Notes under the pieces: generated by a model
Told to the model about the DNA's origin: nothing
The model's input: the letters and a program-made list of their open reading frames with translations, nothing else
The model's database searches: none
Origin: Candidatus Heimdallarchaeota archaeon
GTDB taxonomy: Archaea; Asgardarchaeota; Heimdallarchaeia; Heimdallarchaeales; Kariarchaeaceae
DNA length: 16,911 nt
Direction of reading: 5' to 3'
Assembly: GCA_021399405.1 (NCBI GenBank)
Contig: JAAFKL010000356.1
Coordinates: 1-16,911 of the forward strand
Part shown: in pieces, positions 6,896-14,220 of the stretch
Layout: each line of letters starts with the position of its first letter
Numbering within the stretch: the stretch's first letter is position 1
Translations under genes and position numbers: made by a program

Positions 6896-7018
6896 TCATT
6901 TAAGGGGATATTCATATTTTTGTGAATTGATTTTTGTAACTTCAATTAAATTTAATCCAGATCTTGATAAGCGCTCTACAAATCTAATAACTCGATTTCT
7001 AATTTCTTGATAAGTCAA
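6896..7018 (-). CDS. Possible 40-residue ORF or +1-frame extension of the repeat protein
   Basis: A TTG-started frame of 40 codons overlaps the last 20 bases of the repeat-protein gene in the +1 register. It reads on as TYQEIRNRVIRFVERLSRS and ends KYEYPLK-stop, with a helix-forming, protein-like composition. Joining the two by a one-base slip would extend the 108-residue protein to about 145 residues in a natural-looking way (RIDLS then QEIRNRVIRF). Its TGA overlaps the in-frame upstream ATG of the thiolase-like gene (ATGA at 6899-6896), hinting at coupling. It may be a separate small gene, a frameshifted tail or chance. Confidence 0.35.
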   Translation of the reverse strand: MTYQEIRNRVIRFVERLSRSGLNLIEVTKINSQKYEYPLK

Positions 7019-7325
7019 TTCTTTGGTTTATTGCAGCGATTCGTGCAGCAACGCTTCCTTGGACTGGCTCAGCCAATCGATTAAGCTCAGCTATCCTTGC
7101 CGCAACTTTTCCTTCTGTCACATTTTTCTCCGTATTTTGGTATTTTAAACGCATAAAACTTGCCTTAGAATCTGCACGTTGATCAACTGATTGATTAATT
7201 CGAGCGATCCGTATTGCCACTTCTCCCCCAGTCATAATTCCTTCAGATGTGTTGAGCCTCTCCCTGTTGTATTTTGCAAGATTCATTGTTGAATTTGGCT
7301 CATTATTATTGTTATATCTACTCAT
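6999..7325 (-). CDS. Short repeat protein with GxVAxRIAxxN motifs
   Basis: 108 residues with an ATG start; the family is not recognised. Three copies of an 11-residue motif are plain: GEVAIRIARIN (34-44), GKVAARIAELN (72-82) and GSVAARIAAIN (90-100). The spacings of 38 and 18 fit an 18-19 residue repeat with one degenerate unit at about 53-63. Each unit should form a short amphipathic helix with a conserved Arg. The N-terminus is Asn-rich and probably disordered. There are no cysteines, signal peptide or membrane span, so it is a cytosolic linear-motif or helical-repeat protein. A TATA-like stretch (7354-7363) lies about 33 bases before the ATG, giving a leader of only a few bases. The 3' end may be frameshifted (see 6896-7018). 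Confidence 0.65.
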   Translation of the reverse strand: MSRYNNNNEPNSTMNLAKYNRERLNTSEGIMTGGEVAIRIARINQSVDQRADSKASFMRLKYQNTEKNVTEGKVAARIAELNRLAEPVQGSVAARIAAINQRIDLSRN

Positions 7326-7420
7326 TATCTGATGTTATCATCCCATTAGTGGTTTTAAATATTGAGCGTTTTCAATCACCAAATGTAATTTAATCACAAA
7401 TTCTCTATCTTAATATACCT

Positions 7421-7528
7421 TCACGGGTTTAATTCATTTAGTGGAAAATATGCCATTGGCAACACATCCTCTGAATTAGGTTTTTTCTTCATGTATCTCT
7501 TCAGAAATAATACTTTAGCTAGTTCCAT
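7421..7528 (-). CDS. Possible 35-residue small protein
   Basis: An ATG-started frame of 35 codons lies in the 291-base gap between the divergent repeat-protein and B3/4 genes. It begins MELAKVLFLKRYMKKKP and ends FPLNELNP-stop; composition is protein-like, with a basic amphipathic first half. No clear ribosome site is seen. No homologue is recognised, and in AT-rich DNA a frame this short can occur by chance. Confidence 0.25.
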   Translation of the reverse strand: MELAKVLFLKRYMKKKPNSEDVLPMAYFPLNELNP

Positions 7529-7616
7529 TGATATTACTCAATCCATAGATATTGCCTATTGAAAAAATATGAGATCAAAAATATAGTTTTAACTAGAGAA
7601 AATATTATTTTAAATC

Positions 7617-8273
7617 GTGACAATTTCTATCTCTAAAAACCTAGATCAAGATTTCCCTGAACTAAAAATTGCAACTCTGAGTGTGAAAAATATAAAATAT
7701 CATGGTAATCCTTCAACATTCAATGAAGAAAAACGAAAAATCGAGGAATATATTAGAGAAAACTATCAGAATTTTAAAAATTTAGAAGTCATCAAATCAT
7801 ACAATAAATTTTTCAATAAATTTGGAAAAATATACCCCATTCAGTATCAAATCAAATCAATTCTAGATGGAAAAGGGTTGCCATCTACAGTTAAAGTTGT
7901 CGAGGCAATGTTCATGTCAGAATTGAAGTCCATGCTTCTGACTGCAGGTCATGATGAAGACAAACTTAGTGGAGACCTGATAGTTAAACTAACAGCAGGT
8001 GGAGAGCAATATAACAAAATCAATCAGCGGGATCAGTCATTAAAGGTTGGAGATATTATATGTGAGGATCAAGCCGGAATCATTTCGAGTGTTTTGTACG
8101 GACCTGACTATAGAACTAAAATAACAGAAAATACTCAAAATTGTCTTTTCTTCTCCTATTTTCCTTATGGGGCAAATAATGATGTGATTAGATCTCATTT
8201 TGAAGCGATCTTAAAATATATCGAATTAGTTTGTGACAACACATCTTTGGAATCTAATTTACAAATTTTATGA
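7617..8273 (+). CDS. Free-standing B3/4 (PheT-type tRNA-binding/editing) domain protein
   Basis: 218 residues from a GTG start. A TATA-like aaaaatatag (7577-7586) about 34 bases upstream gives a near-leaderless transcript. Residues about 70-205 match the B3/4 fold of the phenylalanyl-tRNA synthetase beta subunit: IYPIQYQIKSILDGKGLPS, then VVEAMFMSELKSMLLTAGHDEDKLSGDLIVKLT, then LKVGDIICEDQAGIISSVLYGPDYRTKIT, and a helix near SHFEAILKYIELV. In PheT this domain hydrolyses mischarged Tyr-tRNA(Phe). Stand-alone versions are common in bacteria and archaea and are thought to bind or edit tRNA or act on related small molecules. The rest of PheT is absent, so this is not a synthetase subunit. It has no obvious operon partner. 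Confidence 0.8.
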   Translation: MTISISKNLDQDFPELKIATLSVKNIKYHGNPSTFNEEKRKIEEYIRENYQNFKNLEVIKSYNKFFNKFGKIYPIQYQIKSILDGKGLPSTVKVVEAMFMSELKSMLLTAGHDEDKLSGDLIVKLTAGGEQYNKINQRDQSLKVGDIICEDQAGIISSVLYGPDYRTKITENTQNCLFFSYFPYGANNDVIRSHFEAILKYIELVCDNTSLESNLQIL

Positions 8274-8356
8274 TTAATATTTCTTTAACTAGTCTTATGA
8301 CGTTGGATTAGCTGATTCTCCGAAAATAGGGCGTTGCATATTGATCTGATATTTCT

Positions 8357-8872
8357 TCATGTATTTTCAATTCTTATGTCCTGAATTCTGATTGTAAGTT
8401 CAGCAAGCATCATATCGCCTGGATAAAATTCGTTATCAGTTTCCAGAACCTCCCATTCCATGGTAATGATATATTCCCTCAATTCAAATCTAGTAATTTC
8501 GGACCTAAAATAGAATTTCACTGTGTTTGTACCATCACTGATTTCAGGATTATCAATAGAATCAACGTAAATTCGATTAGAACTGTTACCAAATCGAAAA
8601 TTAACACTTGCATTGAGGATCACACATTCACAATTTGTTTCAAGTGTAGATGCAACTGTAAGCAATAAATTCCTATCTGAGATAACGCCACTTGATTTTG
8701 TAGATACAATATATGGCGATTCAATACCTAGATCTCCACTTTTAGAAGACTGATTTATAGCCAAGGTGAGTAGAAGAGAAGTTATGAGAACAAAAGTGAA
8801 AATGATTCCAAATTCCCTTTTTGGACTAGTTTGACCATTAACCATTCTCATATCTTTAGAGACACTTGTCAA
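8357..8872 (-). CDS. Small membrane-anchored exported protein
   Basis: 171 residues from a TTG; ATG codons at residues 8 and 10 are alternative starts. A basic N-terminus (SPKREFG) is followed by one membrane span at about 21-39 (IIFTFVLITSLLLTLAIN). A beta-rich domain outside follows: VISDRNLLLTVASTLE, ASVNFRFGNSSNRIYVDS, TNTVKFYFRSEITRFELREYIITMEWEV, and a last strand MMLAELTIRIQDIRI. Two cysteines in CEC (residues about 80-82) may pair or bind metal. No family is recognised; the strand pattern suggests an Ig-like sandwich similar to archaeal pilin-like or envelope proteins. It diverges from the PadR operon and shares its operator-containing promoter region, so PadR may also control it. Confidence 0.55.
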   Translation of the reverse strand: MTSVSKDMRMVNGQTSPKREFGIIFTFVLITSLLLTLAINQSSKSGDLGIESPYIVSTKSSGVISDRNLLLTVASTLETNCECVILNASVNFRFGNSSNRIYVDSIDNPEISDGTNTVKFYFRSEITRFELREYIITMEWEVLETDNEFYPGDMMLAELTIRIQDIRIENT

Positions 8873-8911
8873 TTAAAATCTAAGTGTTATTTTATGTGAA
8901 AGTGATAAAAG

Positions 8912-8929
8912 ATTACACTATTGTGTAAT
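8912..8929. promoter_or_regulatory. Palindromic operator candidate 1 (PadR region)
   Basis: ATTACAC-tatt-GTGTAAT is a perfect seven-base-arm palindrome about 40 bases before the start of the divergent membrane protein gene. It contains the ten bases tattgtgtaa (8919-8928), which recur at 9002-9011 in the second palindrome. Two related palindromes next to a regulator gene suggest binding by that regulator. Confidence 0.5.
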
Positions 8930-8987
8930 ACTAAGTAGATTACAATGAGAATACAAGGTATGTAACCCTTGACGAATTACTTAAGCA

Positions 8988-9032
8988 ATATTTAAATATT
9001 GTATTGTGTAACAATGTATTGCGACACAATAC
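8988..9032 (+). promoter_or_regulatory. TATA element and palindromic operator candidate 2 of the PadR operon
   Basis: An AT palindrome aatatttaaatatt (8988-9001) provides the likely TATA box, placing transcription start near 9020-9025. Overlapping and following it is a perfect nine-base inverted repeat, gtattgtgt (9001-9009) and acacaatac (9024-9032), with a 14-base spacer. The left arm repeats the core of the palindrome at 8912-8929. A protein bound here would cover the start site, which fits autorepression by the PadR protein encoded just downstream. Confidence 0.55.
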
Positions 9033-9041
9033 ATTATTTGT

Positions 9042-9407
9042 GTGATCATCATGATCGATCAATTGTTACAAAACTGGGAGATAGAAATACGAAGGGGAGT
9101 AGTGCAATTACTCGTCCTATCTGTCATGATCAAGGAAGATTTACATGGAAAAGCGATTTGTGAAAAGATTCTTGAAGTTACTGAAGGTATCATAGAAGTC
9201 CCCTTAGGTACTGTTTACCCACTCCTACGAAGATTTATTAATGAACAAATGATTGAAACCTTCAAACCGAAAGAGGATCAACGCAAAACACTATACAAAC
9301 TCAATGATAAAGGAAAGAAATATTTCTATCATGTGCGAGAACGCTGGATGAGATATTCAATTGCAGTTTCCAATTCATTACACAAAGGTGACGAAAATGA
9401 ACATTGA
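9042..9407 (+). CDS. PadR-family transcriptional regulator
   Basis: 121 residues from GTG at 9042 (an ATG at 9051 is also possible). The winged helix typical of PadR is complete: RRGVVQLLVLSVMIKEDLHGKAICEKI, then IEVPLGTVYPLLRRFINEQMIE, where GTVYPLLRRF is the family signature in the recognition helix, then the wing KTLYKLNDKGKKYF. A short C-terminal dimerisation helix follows. PadR proteins bind as dimers to palindromes in their own promoters, and two related palindromes lie just upstream. The 3' end overlaps the next gene (ATG at 9397). PadR genes are very often followed by genes for membrane proteins with HAAS domains, as here, so the regulator probably controls envelope functions. Confidence 0.93.
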   Translation: MIIMIDQLLQNWEIEIRRGVVQLLVLSVMIKEDLHGKAICEKILEVTEGIIEVPLGTVYPLLRRFINEQMIETFKPKEDQRKTLYKLNDKGKKYFYHVRERWMRYSIAVSNSLHKGDENEH

Positions 9408-11016
9408 ATCACAAGAGAAAATTCAAAATATTCAAGCAGAAGATATCAATAGTATTAACAATTACATATCAAGAATTGAGCTAATTTTATTAGACAAATT
9501 TGATCAGGAACATACCAATGACATATTGAAATTTGAGAGAGAAAAAATTTTTGAGGCTATAGAATTAGCAGAAATAACATCAAGGGAATTCAATATTTCC
9601 TCAATTATTGAAAAACGAGAATCTCAATTTCAAGAGGAACTCAAAGATTCTGAAGAAAATGAAGTCTTATCATTTTTGAATTTCGATTTTGTGTCCCAAT
9701 TTTTCAATAATTTAAGGCGATCACCATCTATCGGCTCTAACAAAGAAGATGACTTGCGAGATGTTACCGGCACTGAGTTATTTATAGCGTATTTCATACT
9801 TCTCCCTATCTTAATTTTGTCTATAGCCCCGCGAGTTGATGGTGATGTCATTTTTACTAGTCAGGTTCTGTTAATTGCAACTTTTTCCATTTATGTCAAT
9901 GTCATTCCATCATCGTTGAAAAGGCATCTATTTACATTGTATTCAATCGGCTTAATGGCGATGTTCGTGACAGCATCTGTCCACATAAACAATGTTCTTG
10001 GAATAATCCGTGATGATACAGGTAGCAATACTGAGGAAATCGCTGCAATCTATGTATTTGTTTATTCTTCAATATTATATTTCGGATTAGTGTGGAAAAT
10101 GAATAGTTTTGATAAAATCACTGCTGACAGCAAACCTGATACAAAAGAAATCTATTATTTTCTTAAAATTATTTTTAATCTCATACTTGCGGTTATACTT
10201 GCTACAGTTACTGCAATTTACGCTTTCGTTCGAGCTGGCTTAACTCTGGAGACTGAGAATATCTATCCTTTCATGGAATTCGTTATACTTTTGGGGTTGA
10301 TCCTTAATATCAGAGGAAAACAGAACAGATCTAAATCGAAAGGGGAGACAGTTAAGATAGAGCAAAACATGCATGAATCAATAAATGTGCACCCACATGA
10401 AAGCAAAGCAATATCAAATATTACTGATCCAACCCATTTTGGCGCAAACTACAGTCAAAAACAAGATCGGGAGGAGAAGGAAGCTGCAGTTCAACATGGT
10501 GAATCAACAATAAGTAGCGAAAAAGTCGACAACGAGTTCTCTATCTCATCAAATCTAAAAGACAAAATAGTGAAGGTTACCATCGATAAACAAAAGTACA
10601 AAGATTATGCTTCAATTAAATTATTTTCTAAAAAGAAATTATTCTTCGTATCAATATCTATTCCTCTAATATCATGGGGTATATTTCTCGCAGAGATATC
10701 AACTAGTCAATATAATAATTTACCGGATGTGTTGAATGATTACATTTACGTTGATCAGGCATTAGCTTTCTATCTTAGCTTCATCGTAGGTTTAGTTATC
10801 CTTTCACTAATATTGCTCACCACACTTATTCACATAGTTGTTCGCTTGCGTCGAAGAGATAGCAAAGATGTAATCCATAATTTAGCACTGCTAGGAGATT
10901 TTATGGAGTATGAAGATCTATATCATCCGAAAAGTGGCATGACGGTATCAAATTATTTATCATGGCTGGGTGAATTAACTTTTCGAGACATAGTCTCCAT
11001 TGAACTTCAGGGGTAA
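9397..11016 (+). CDS. Multi-pass membrane protein of the PadR-HAAS operon
   Basis: 539 residues from ATG at 9397, preceded by aaggtga (9386-9392); an in-frame TTG at 9361 would lie inside the PadR gene and is less likely. Layout: a soluble helical N-terminus of about 125 residues (INNYISRIELILLDKFDQ and following), six predicted spans at about 127-144, 152-170, 177-196, 216-233, 257-280 and 291-305, a polar, charged linker to about 410 with weak order, two more spans at about 415-433 and 456-483, and a short basic C-terminal tail (RLRRRD onward). The N-terminus might be a divergent HAAS-like helical bundle, but this is not certain. No transport motif is seen. It overlaps the PadR gene by 11 bases and is followed four bases later by the HAAS gene, so the three are one operon. 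Confidence 0.75.
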   Translation: MNIESQEKIQNIQAEDINSINNYISRIELILLDKFDQEHTNDILKFEREKIFEAIELAEITSREFNISSIIEKRESQFQEELKDSEENEVLSFLNFDFVSQFFNNLRRSPSIGSNKEDDLRDVTGTELFIAYFILLPILILSIAPRVDGDVIFTSQVLLIATFSIYVNVIPSSLKRHLFTLYSIGLMAMFVTASVHINNVLGIIRDDTGSNTEEIAAIYVFVYSSILYFGLVWKMNSFDKITADSKPDTKEIYYFLKIIFNLILAVILATVTAIYAFVRAGLTLETENIYPFMEFVILLGLILNIRGKQNRSKSKGETVKIEQNMHESINVHPHESKAISNITDPTHFGANYSQKQDREEKEAAVQHGESTISSEKVDNEFSISSNLKDKIVKVTIDKQKYKDYASIKLFSKKKLFFVSISIPLISWGIFLAEISTSQYNNLPDVLNDYIYVDQALAFYLSFIVGLVILSLILLTTLIHIVVRLRRRDSKDVIHNLALLGDFMEYEDLYHPKSGMTVSNYLSWLGELTFRDIVSIELQG

Positions 11017-11020
11017 AGAT

Positions 11021-11815
11021 ATGAGTAACAAAATTAATCTGGATCAATCAGAAAAAGAAATTAACGATAAACCACCTGAATTTGAGGTTCAGTTAACAAA
11101 TGAAGCAAGGACTTTGTTGGACAAATATCTTGCATCTGTTGCCTTATCATATAAGGAAATAGGAATGAATGGGAGAGAGATTACTGAAACCATACAAGAG
11201 GTGCACGAACATATTATCAAACTAGGATCATTCTATGCAGGAGAGGGAGAACTGGTTTCAACTGATCTTGTAAGGAAAGCGATTCAGAAATTAGGGGATC
11301 CTGAAATTATTAAAAGAACTTTAATCGAGGAACAGGCGTTTCTTCAAGACCATCAGAAATCTCTAGAAAATCAATCGTTATTAATTCAAACCAAAGATAA
11401 AAAATCAGTGGGAATCAGAGTTGTTAACCTGGTAAGATTATTTGTTTTGCTTTCCTGGGTCATGACTTCAAGTATCATTTTTATGATTTTTCGATATGAG
11501 GAAGCTTTGATGGTTGGACAAGTATCATATTTGCTAATTGCAGTTATAATCTTTACCTCAAAATCATCCTCCATCTATTCTAAAAATTCAATAATGCAAT
11601 CCAAAATTAAATTTAATTTACACATTGTCATTTTTCCGTTTATCTACTTGTTCTCTATGATTGTTCTAAATAGTTATAATCCCTTCATTCTTGATCCTGT
11701 AATGATTACTTTATGGTTACTACTTCATACTGATAAAACTAATCGACAGTATTACATTGATCAATATAAATCAATGCGATCCTATATGCGAGATCTGAGG
11801 GAGAGTACGCAATAG
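11021..11815 (+). CDS. HAAS-domain membrane protein
   Basis: 264 residues from ATG at 11021 with an aggggtaa site (11009-11016) before it; an in-frame TTG at 11000 would overlap the previous gene further. Residues about 27-100 fit the HAAS (DUF1700-like) helical domain: LLDKYLASVALSYKEIG, then ITETIQEVHEHIIKLG, then VRKAIQKLGDPEIIKRTL, where the EVxEH and LGDPExI motifs are typical. The C-terminal half has about four membrane spans (LVRLFVLLSWVMTSSIIFMI, VGQVSYLLIAVIIF, FNLHIVIFPFIYLFSMIV, VMITLWLLLHT). HAAS domains are encoded next to PadR regulators and are thought to sense or signal at the membrane; how this works is unknown. No ATPase or transporter gene is present in this operon. Confidence 0.8.
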   Translation: MSNKINLDQSEKEINDKPPEFEVQLTNEARTLLDKYLASVALSYKEIGMNGREITETIQEVHEHIIKLGSFYAGEGELVSTDLVRKAIQKLGDPEIIKRTLIEEQAFLQDHQKSLENQSLLIQTKDKKSVGIRVVNLVRLFVLLSWVMTSSIIFMIFRYEEALMVGQVSYLLIAVIIFTSKSSSIYSKNSIMQSKIKFNLHIVIFPFIYLFSMIVLNSYNPFILDPVMITLWLLLHTDKTNRQYYIDQYKSMRSYMRDLRESTQ

Positions 11816-12098
11816 CATGAGCAGGAATAATTCTTCATATAATACATGATTGGATAGTATGAAGTTCATAATATACTGAAATGCACAATATTAGGATTAA
11901 TTCAATTAGATATAATTTAAATTTAAAATACCAGATATCCATTAATAAGCGATATAAACCATAATCCGTCATATTTTTACATATTCGATTAGTTGTAATA
12001 AAACTTAAAAGGAAAAAACGAGATTATGAATTGAATGTATGAGAAATATCATTCAATTGCTATAAATAATAATTCTGGATAGGAGAAGTCATTGAAAG

Positions 12099-13289
12099 AT
12101 GAATAATCGAAATTTCTTATACAAAATCCGTACAATTCTAATTTGCAGTTTATTATCAAGTATACCCATACCCATTTCAATTTCAGCAAGTAACTATGAT
12201 GTTTCATGGACAATGTTGCCATCACTTCCAGGATCTTTAAGAACTGGAGATGTCAATATCGGCCTTAATACAAATGCCCAAGAAATAGTTTTGGTGATTT
12301 ATGACCCGGGTAATGCAATAAACGTGATATTATGGATTTATAATATTCGAACACAAGAATGGCGTTATCAAGAAATTAGTCGGTCTACAGATAATCCTCA
12401 AATTCTCAATCCGCTTCTCCACTACCTTGCGTTTAATGCCTTAGATGATAAATTTTACACAATGGGGTACAATGGGATAGTTTATGAGTTGATGAAATCT
12501 GAGAATGGGATTTATTTGACCGATTTTGTCCCTATACTGAATAGCAGTTTTGTGGGATATGGAAACAGAGATTTCATTCACAATCCCCAAGAAAACCAAT
12601 TAATATTTCTTAACTCCCAGAACCAAGGCAATGAAGTATTATTGGATATTAAAATTTACGACATTGATAATTCAGTTTGGTTAAATATGTCAGATTCTTC
12701 AGTAGAATTTATCTATCGTGCGGATTGGGGATCATTTGTATTCGATCCATACAACTATGAGATTATGTATCGACCGCTCTACAATAGATGGGTTGATCCA
12801 GTGAATTATTCTTTATTCTTTGATCTCAGCAGTAAGAGTTGGCATAAAATTGAAAGTATAAACTCTCCAATGGACATAGAATTGCAACCATTTGTTTTCC
12901 ATTCAGGTATTAATAAATATGTAGGAATGGGAGGAACAACACTTAGTGGAGGGATCGAAACTAAGGAAATTTGGATTTATGACCCTAATTATAATGAATG
13001 GGCTTGGGACGATGGGCTTCATGAGAATTTAACTCGATCAGCCACCCTCATGGTTTATAATCCATTAGATCAACAGATTTATGTATTTGGAGGTCAATTG
13101 GGAGAAAGCAACGTAGGGTCGAATAGGTTATTCGATCTCTTTTCTTTTTCATTTGCAGGTTCAGGATTTGGAGAGACACTTGTGATGGACAACAATTTAC
13201 AATATGTTATAATTGGTATTATAATATTAGTTGCGATCTTCATTGCTTTAAAAACAAAGAGGAAAAATCAATCAATTGATAATGCGTAA
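12099..13289 (+). CDS. Kelch-like beta-propeller surface protein with signal peptide and C-terminal anchor
   Basis: 396 residues. The signal peptide is at about 1-30 (KIRTILICSLLSSIPIPISISAS). The body holds repeated kelch-type blades: strand pairs with Y/W motifs such as LWIYNIRTQEWRYQ, IKIYDIDNSVWLNM, FFDLSSKSWHKI, IWIYDPNYNEWAWDD, and LMVYNPLDQQIYVFGGQ with the kelch GG. Residues about 368-385 form a C-terminal membrane span (YVIIGIIILVAIFIAL) followed by a basic tail, so the propeller faces outside. An aggag (12081-12085) lies 13 bases before the ATG; a TATA-like tataaataat at 12061 gives a start near 12090. Function is likely adhesion or protein binding; kelch propellers can also be enzymes, and no active site is evident. 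The 283-base stretch before it (11816-12098) is AT-rich with no supported gene. Confidence 0.8.
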   Translation: MNNRNFLYKIRTILICSLLSSIPIPISISASNYDVSWTMLPSLPGSLRTGDVNIGLNTNAQEIVLVIYDPGNAINVILWIYNIRTQEWRYQEISRSTDNPQILNPLLHYLAFNALDDKFYTMGYNGIVYELMKSENGIYLTDFVPILNSSFVGYGNRDFIHNPQENQLIFLNSQNQGNEVLLDIKIYDIDNSVWLNMSDSSVEFIYRADWGSFVFDPYNYEIMYRPLYNRWVDPVNYSLFFDLSSKSWHKIESINSPMDIELQPFVFHSGINKYVGMGGTTLSGGIETKEIWIYDPNYNEWAWDDGLHENLTRSATLMVYNPLDQQIYVFGGQLGESNVGSNRLFDLFSFSFAGSGFGETLVMDNNLQYVIIGIIILVAIFIALKTKRKNQSIDNA

Positions 13290-13400
13290 TACGTATAATG
13301 CTCCACCAGACACCATGTATGCTTTACGTGACATTATCATCTTGGTGATGAAGGTAATATAAATTCCAGGTTGTTCCACCATAATTTCATTTAACTTATC
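13290..13400. other. Intergenic AT-rich segment without a supported gene
   Basis: This stretch follows the kelch-like gene and meets the 3' end of the minus-strand small ORF. It contains only a weak stem (tcatc..gatga near 13340-13355) and no convincing terminator or ORF. Confidence 0.3.
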
Positions 13401-13547
13401 TCAAGTAACCCTAAACTCAACCAATAACCCAATAAACAAACTAATAAATATTTTTAGTACCGTAAATAACAAAATTATCTTTATCAATCCGGGTATTCGA
13501 CGTCTCTTATCGATTGAATTATTTGAATACGAAACCGGCTGATCCAT
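13401..13547 (-). CDS. Candidate 48-residue single-span membrane protein
   Basis: An ATG-started frame of 48 codons begins MDQPVSYSNNSIDKRRR and continues with a hydrophobic stretch (residues 21-44, LIKIILLFTVLKIFISLFIG) before ending FRVT-stop. A charged, basic N-terminus directly before a hydrophobic span is what a real small membrane protein looks like. It lies 81 bases downstream of the three-span membrane gene in the same direction and could be co-transcribed. A gagg about 14 bases upstream is too far to be a good ribosome site. The frame continues a few codons upstream without another start. Confidence 0.4.
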   Translation of the reverse strand: MDQPVSYSNNSIDKRRRIPGLIKIILLFTVLKIFISLFIGLLVEFRVT

Positions 13548-13628
13548 AGGAATAATGACTTCCTCATATTTCTGCTACATATTTATCTCGATTCAACAAT
13601 TGATCAGAGCACATATATTCAATAATAG

Positions 13629-14099
13629 CTAATCAAAGAGAAAACCGAAAGCGATGAATATAAAACCAATTAATATGATTAAACCAAAAAGATAGACCGA
13701 ATTAGAGGGTTTATCCATCAAATGATCCCCTTGGACTTCATCCGAGTTAACTACTTTATCCCTGTAAATCTCCCCAAGCACCATCAGATTTGCTTGTGGA
13801 CTATAACCACCCATGTTAGTATATTTTATATTCGAAAATTGAGGTCCAGCGTAAAAATACATGGTATATGCAAATGCACCCCAAGTTACTAGAATAAAAC
13901 CATACAATAGAATAAAATTTGAACTCAATCCATATTGTAAGAGTGCAATTAAGGGTACAATCAATAGAAAAATTATTGCGGATGCAAGCATAATAGCCCT
14001 TCTCCTGGATGCAATAATGCGGTTAGATTTAGCCAGTATTTCATCCTCAATATATTCTGATTCTGTCCCTGACAGCTGTTCACGTGATGGATTGGACAT
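13629..14099 (-). CDS. Three-span membrane protein of unknown function
   Basis: 156 residues with an ATG start. The N-terminus is soluble and acidic, ending in a positive patch (SRRR, 31-34), then spans at about 35-54 and 61-83, an outside or inside loop of about 50 residues (84-134) with an IKYTNMGGYSPQANLMVLGE stretch, and a last span at 135-155 that ends the protein. No domain is recognised. A TATA-like gtatttaaaa (14121-14130) centred 27 bases before the ATG indicates a leaderless transcript, supporting this start. Confidence 0.6.
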   Translation of the reverse strand: MSNPSREQLSGTESEYIEDEILAKSNRIIASRRRAIMLASAIIFLLIVPLIALLQYGLSSNFILLYGFILVTWGAFAYTMYFYAGPQFSNIKYTNMGGYSPQANLMVLGEIYRDKVVNSDEVQGDHLMDKPSNSVYLFGLIILIGFIFIAFGFLFD

Positions 14100-14120
14100 A
14101 ATTTACTATTAGCTGATTAA

Positions 14121-14151
14121 GTATTTAAAATTATTGTGTCACATCCTGTGA
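14121..14151 (-). promoter_or_regulatory. TATA element with adjacent short palindrome
   Basis: The TATA-like 14121-14130 serves the three-span membrane gene. Directly upstream lies TCACA-tcc-TGTGA (14139-14151), a perfect five-base-arm palindrome where a regulator or initiation factor could bind. Arms this short can occur by chance. Confidence 0.3.
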
Positions 14152-14220
14152 TTCTAAATTTGAGATTCGTCGATAATGAACTATTTTGAGAAATTGAGTG
14201 AGCTGTTACAACAATATTCT

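Noticed and set aside
6816..6899. Upstream ATG start for the first thiolase-like gene
   Set aside because: The added 28 residues are unlike thiolase N-termini and run through a perfect inverted repeat; the family start MTEKVAIIGVG is at 6815.
9361..9396. TTG start for the eight-span membrane protein
   Set aside because: It lies well inside the PadR gene, whereas ATG 9397 has a good ribosome site directly before it.
13320..13365. Possible hairpin terminator after the kelch-like gene
   Set aside because: The stem is only about five base pairs without a following T-run, too weak to call.
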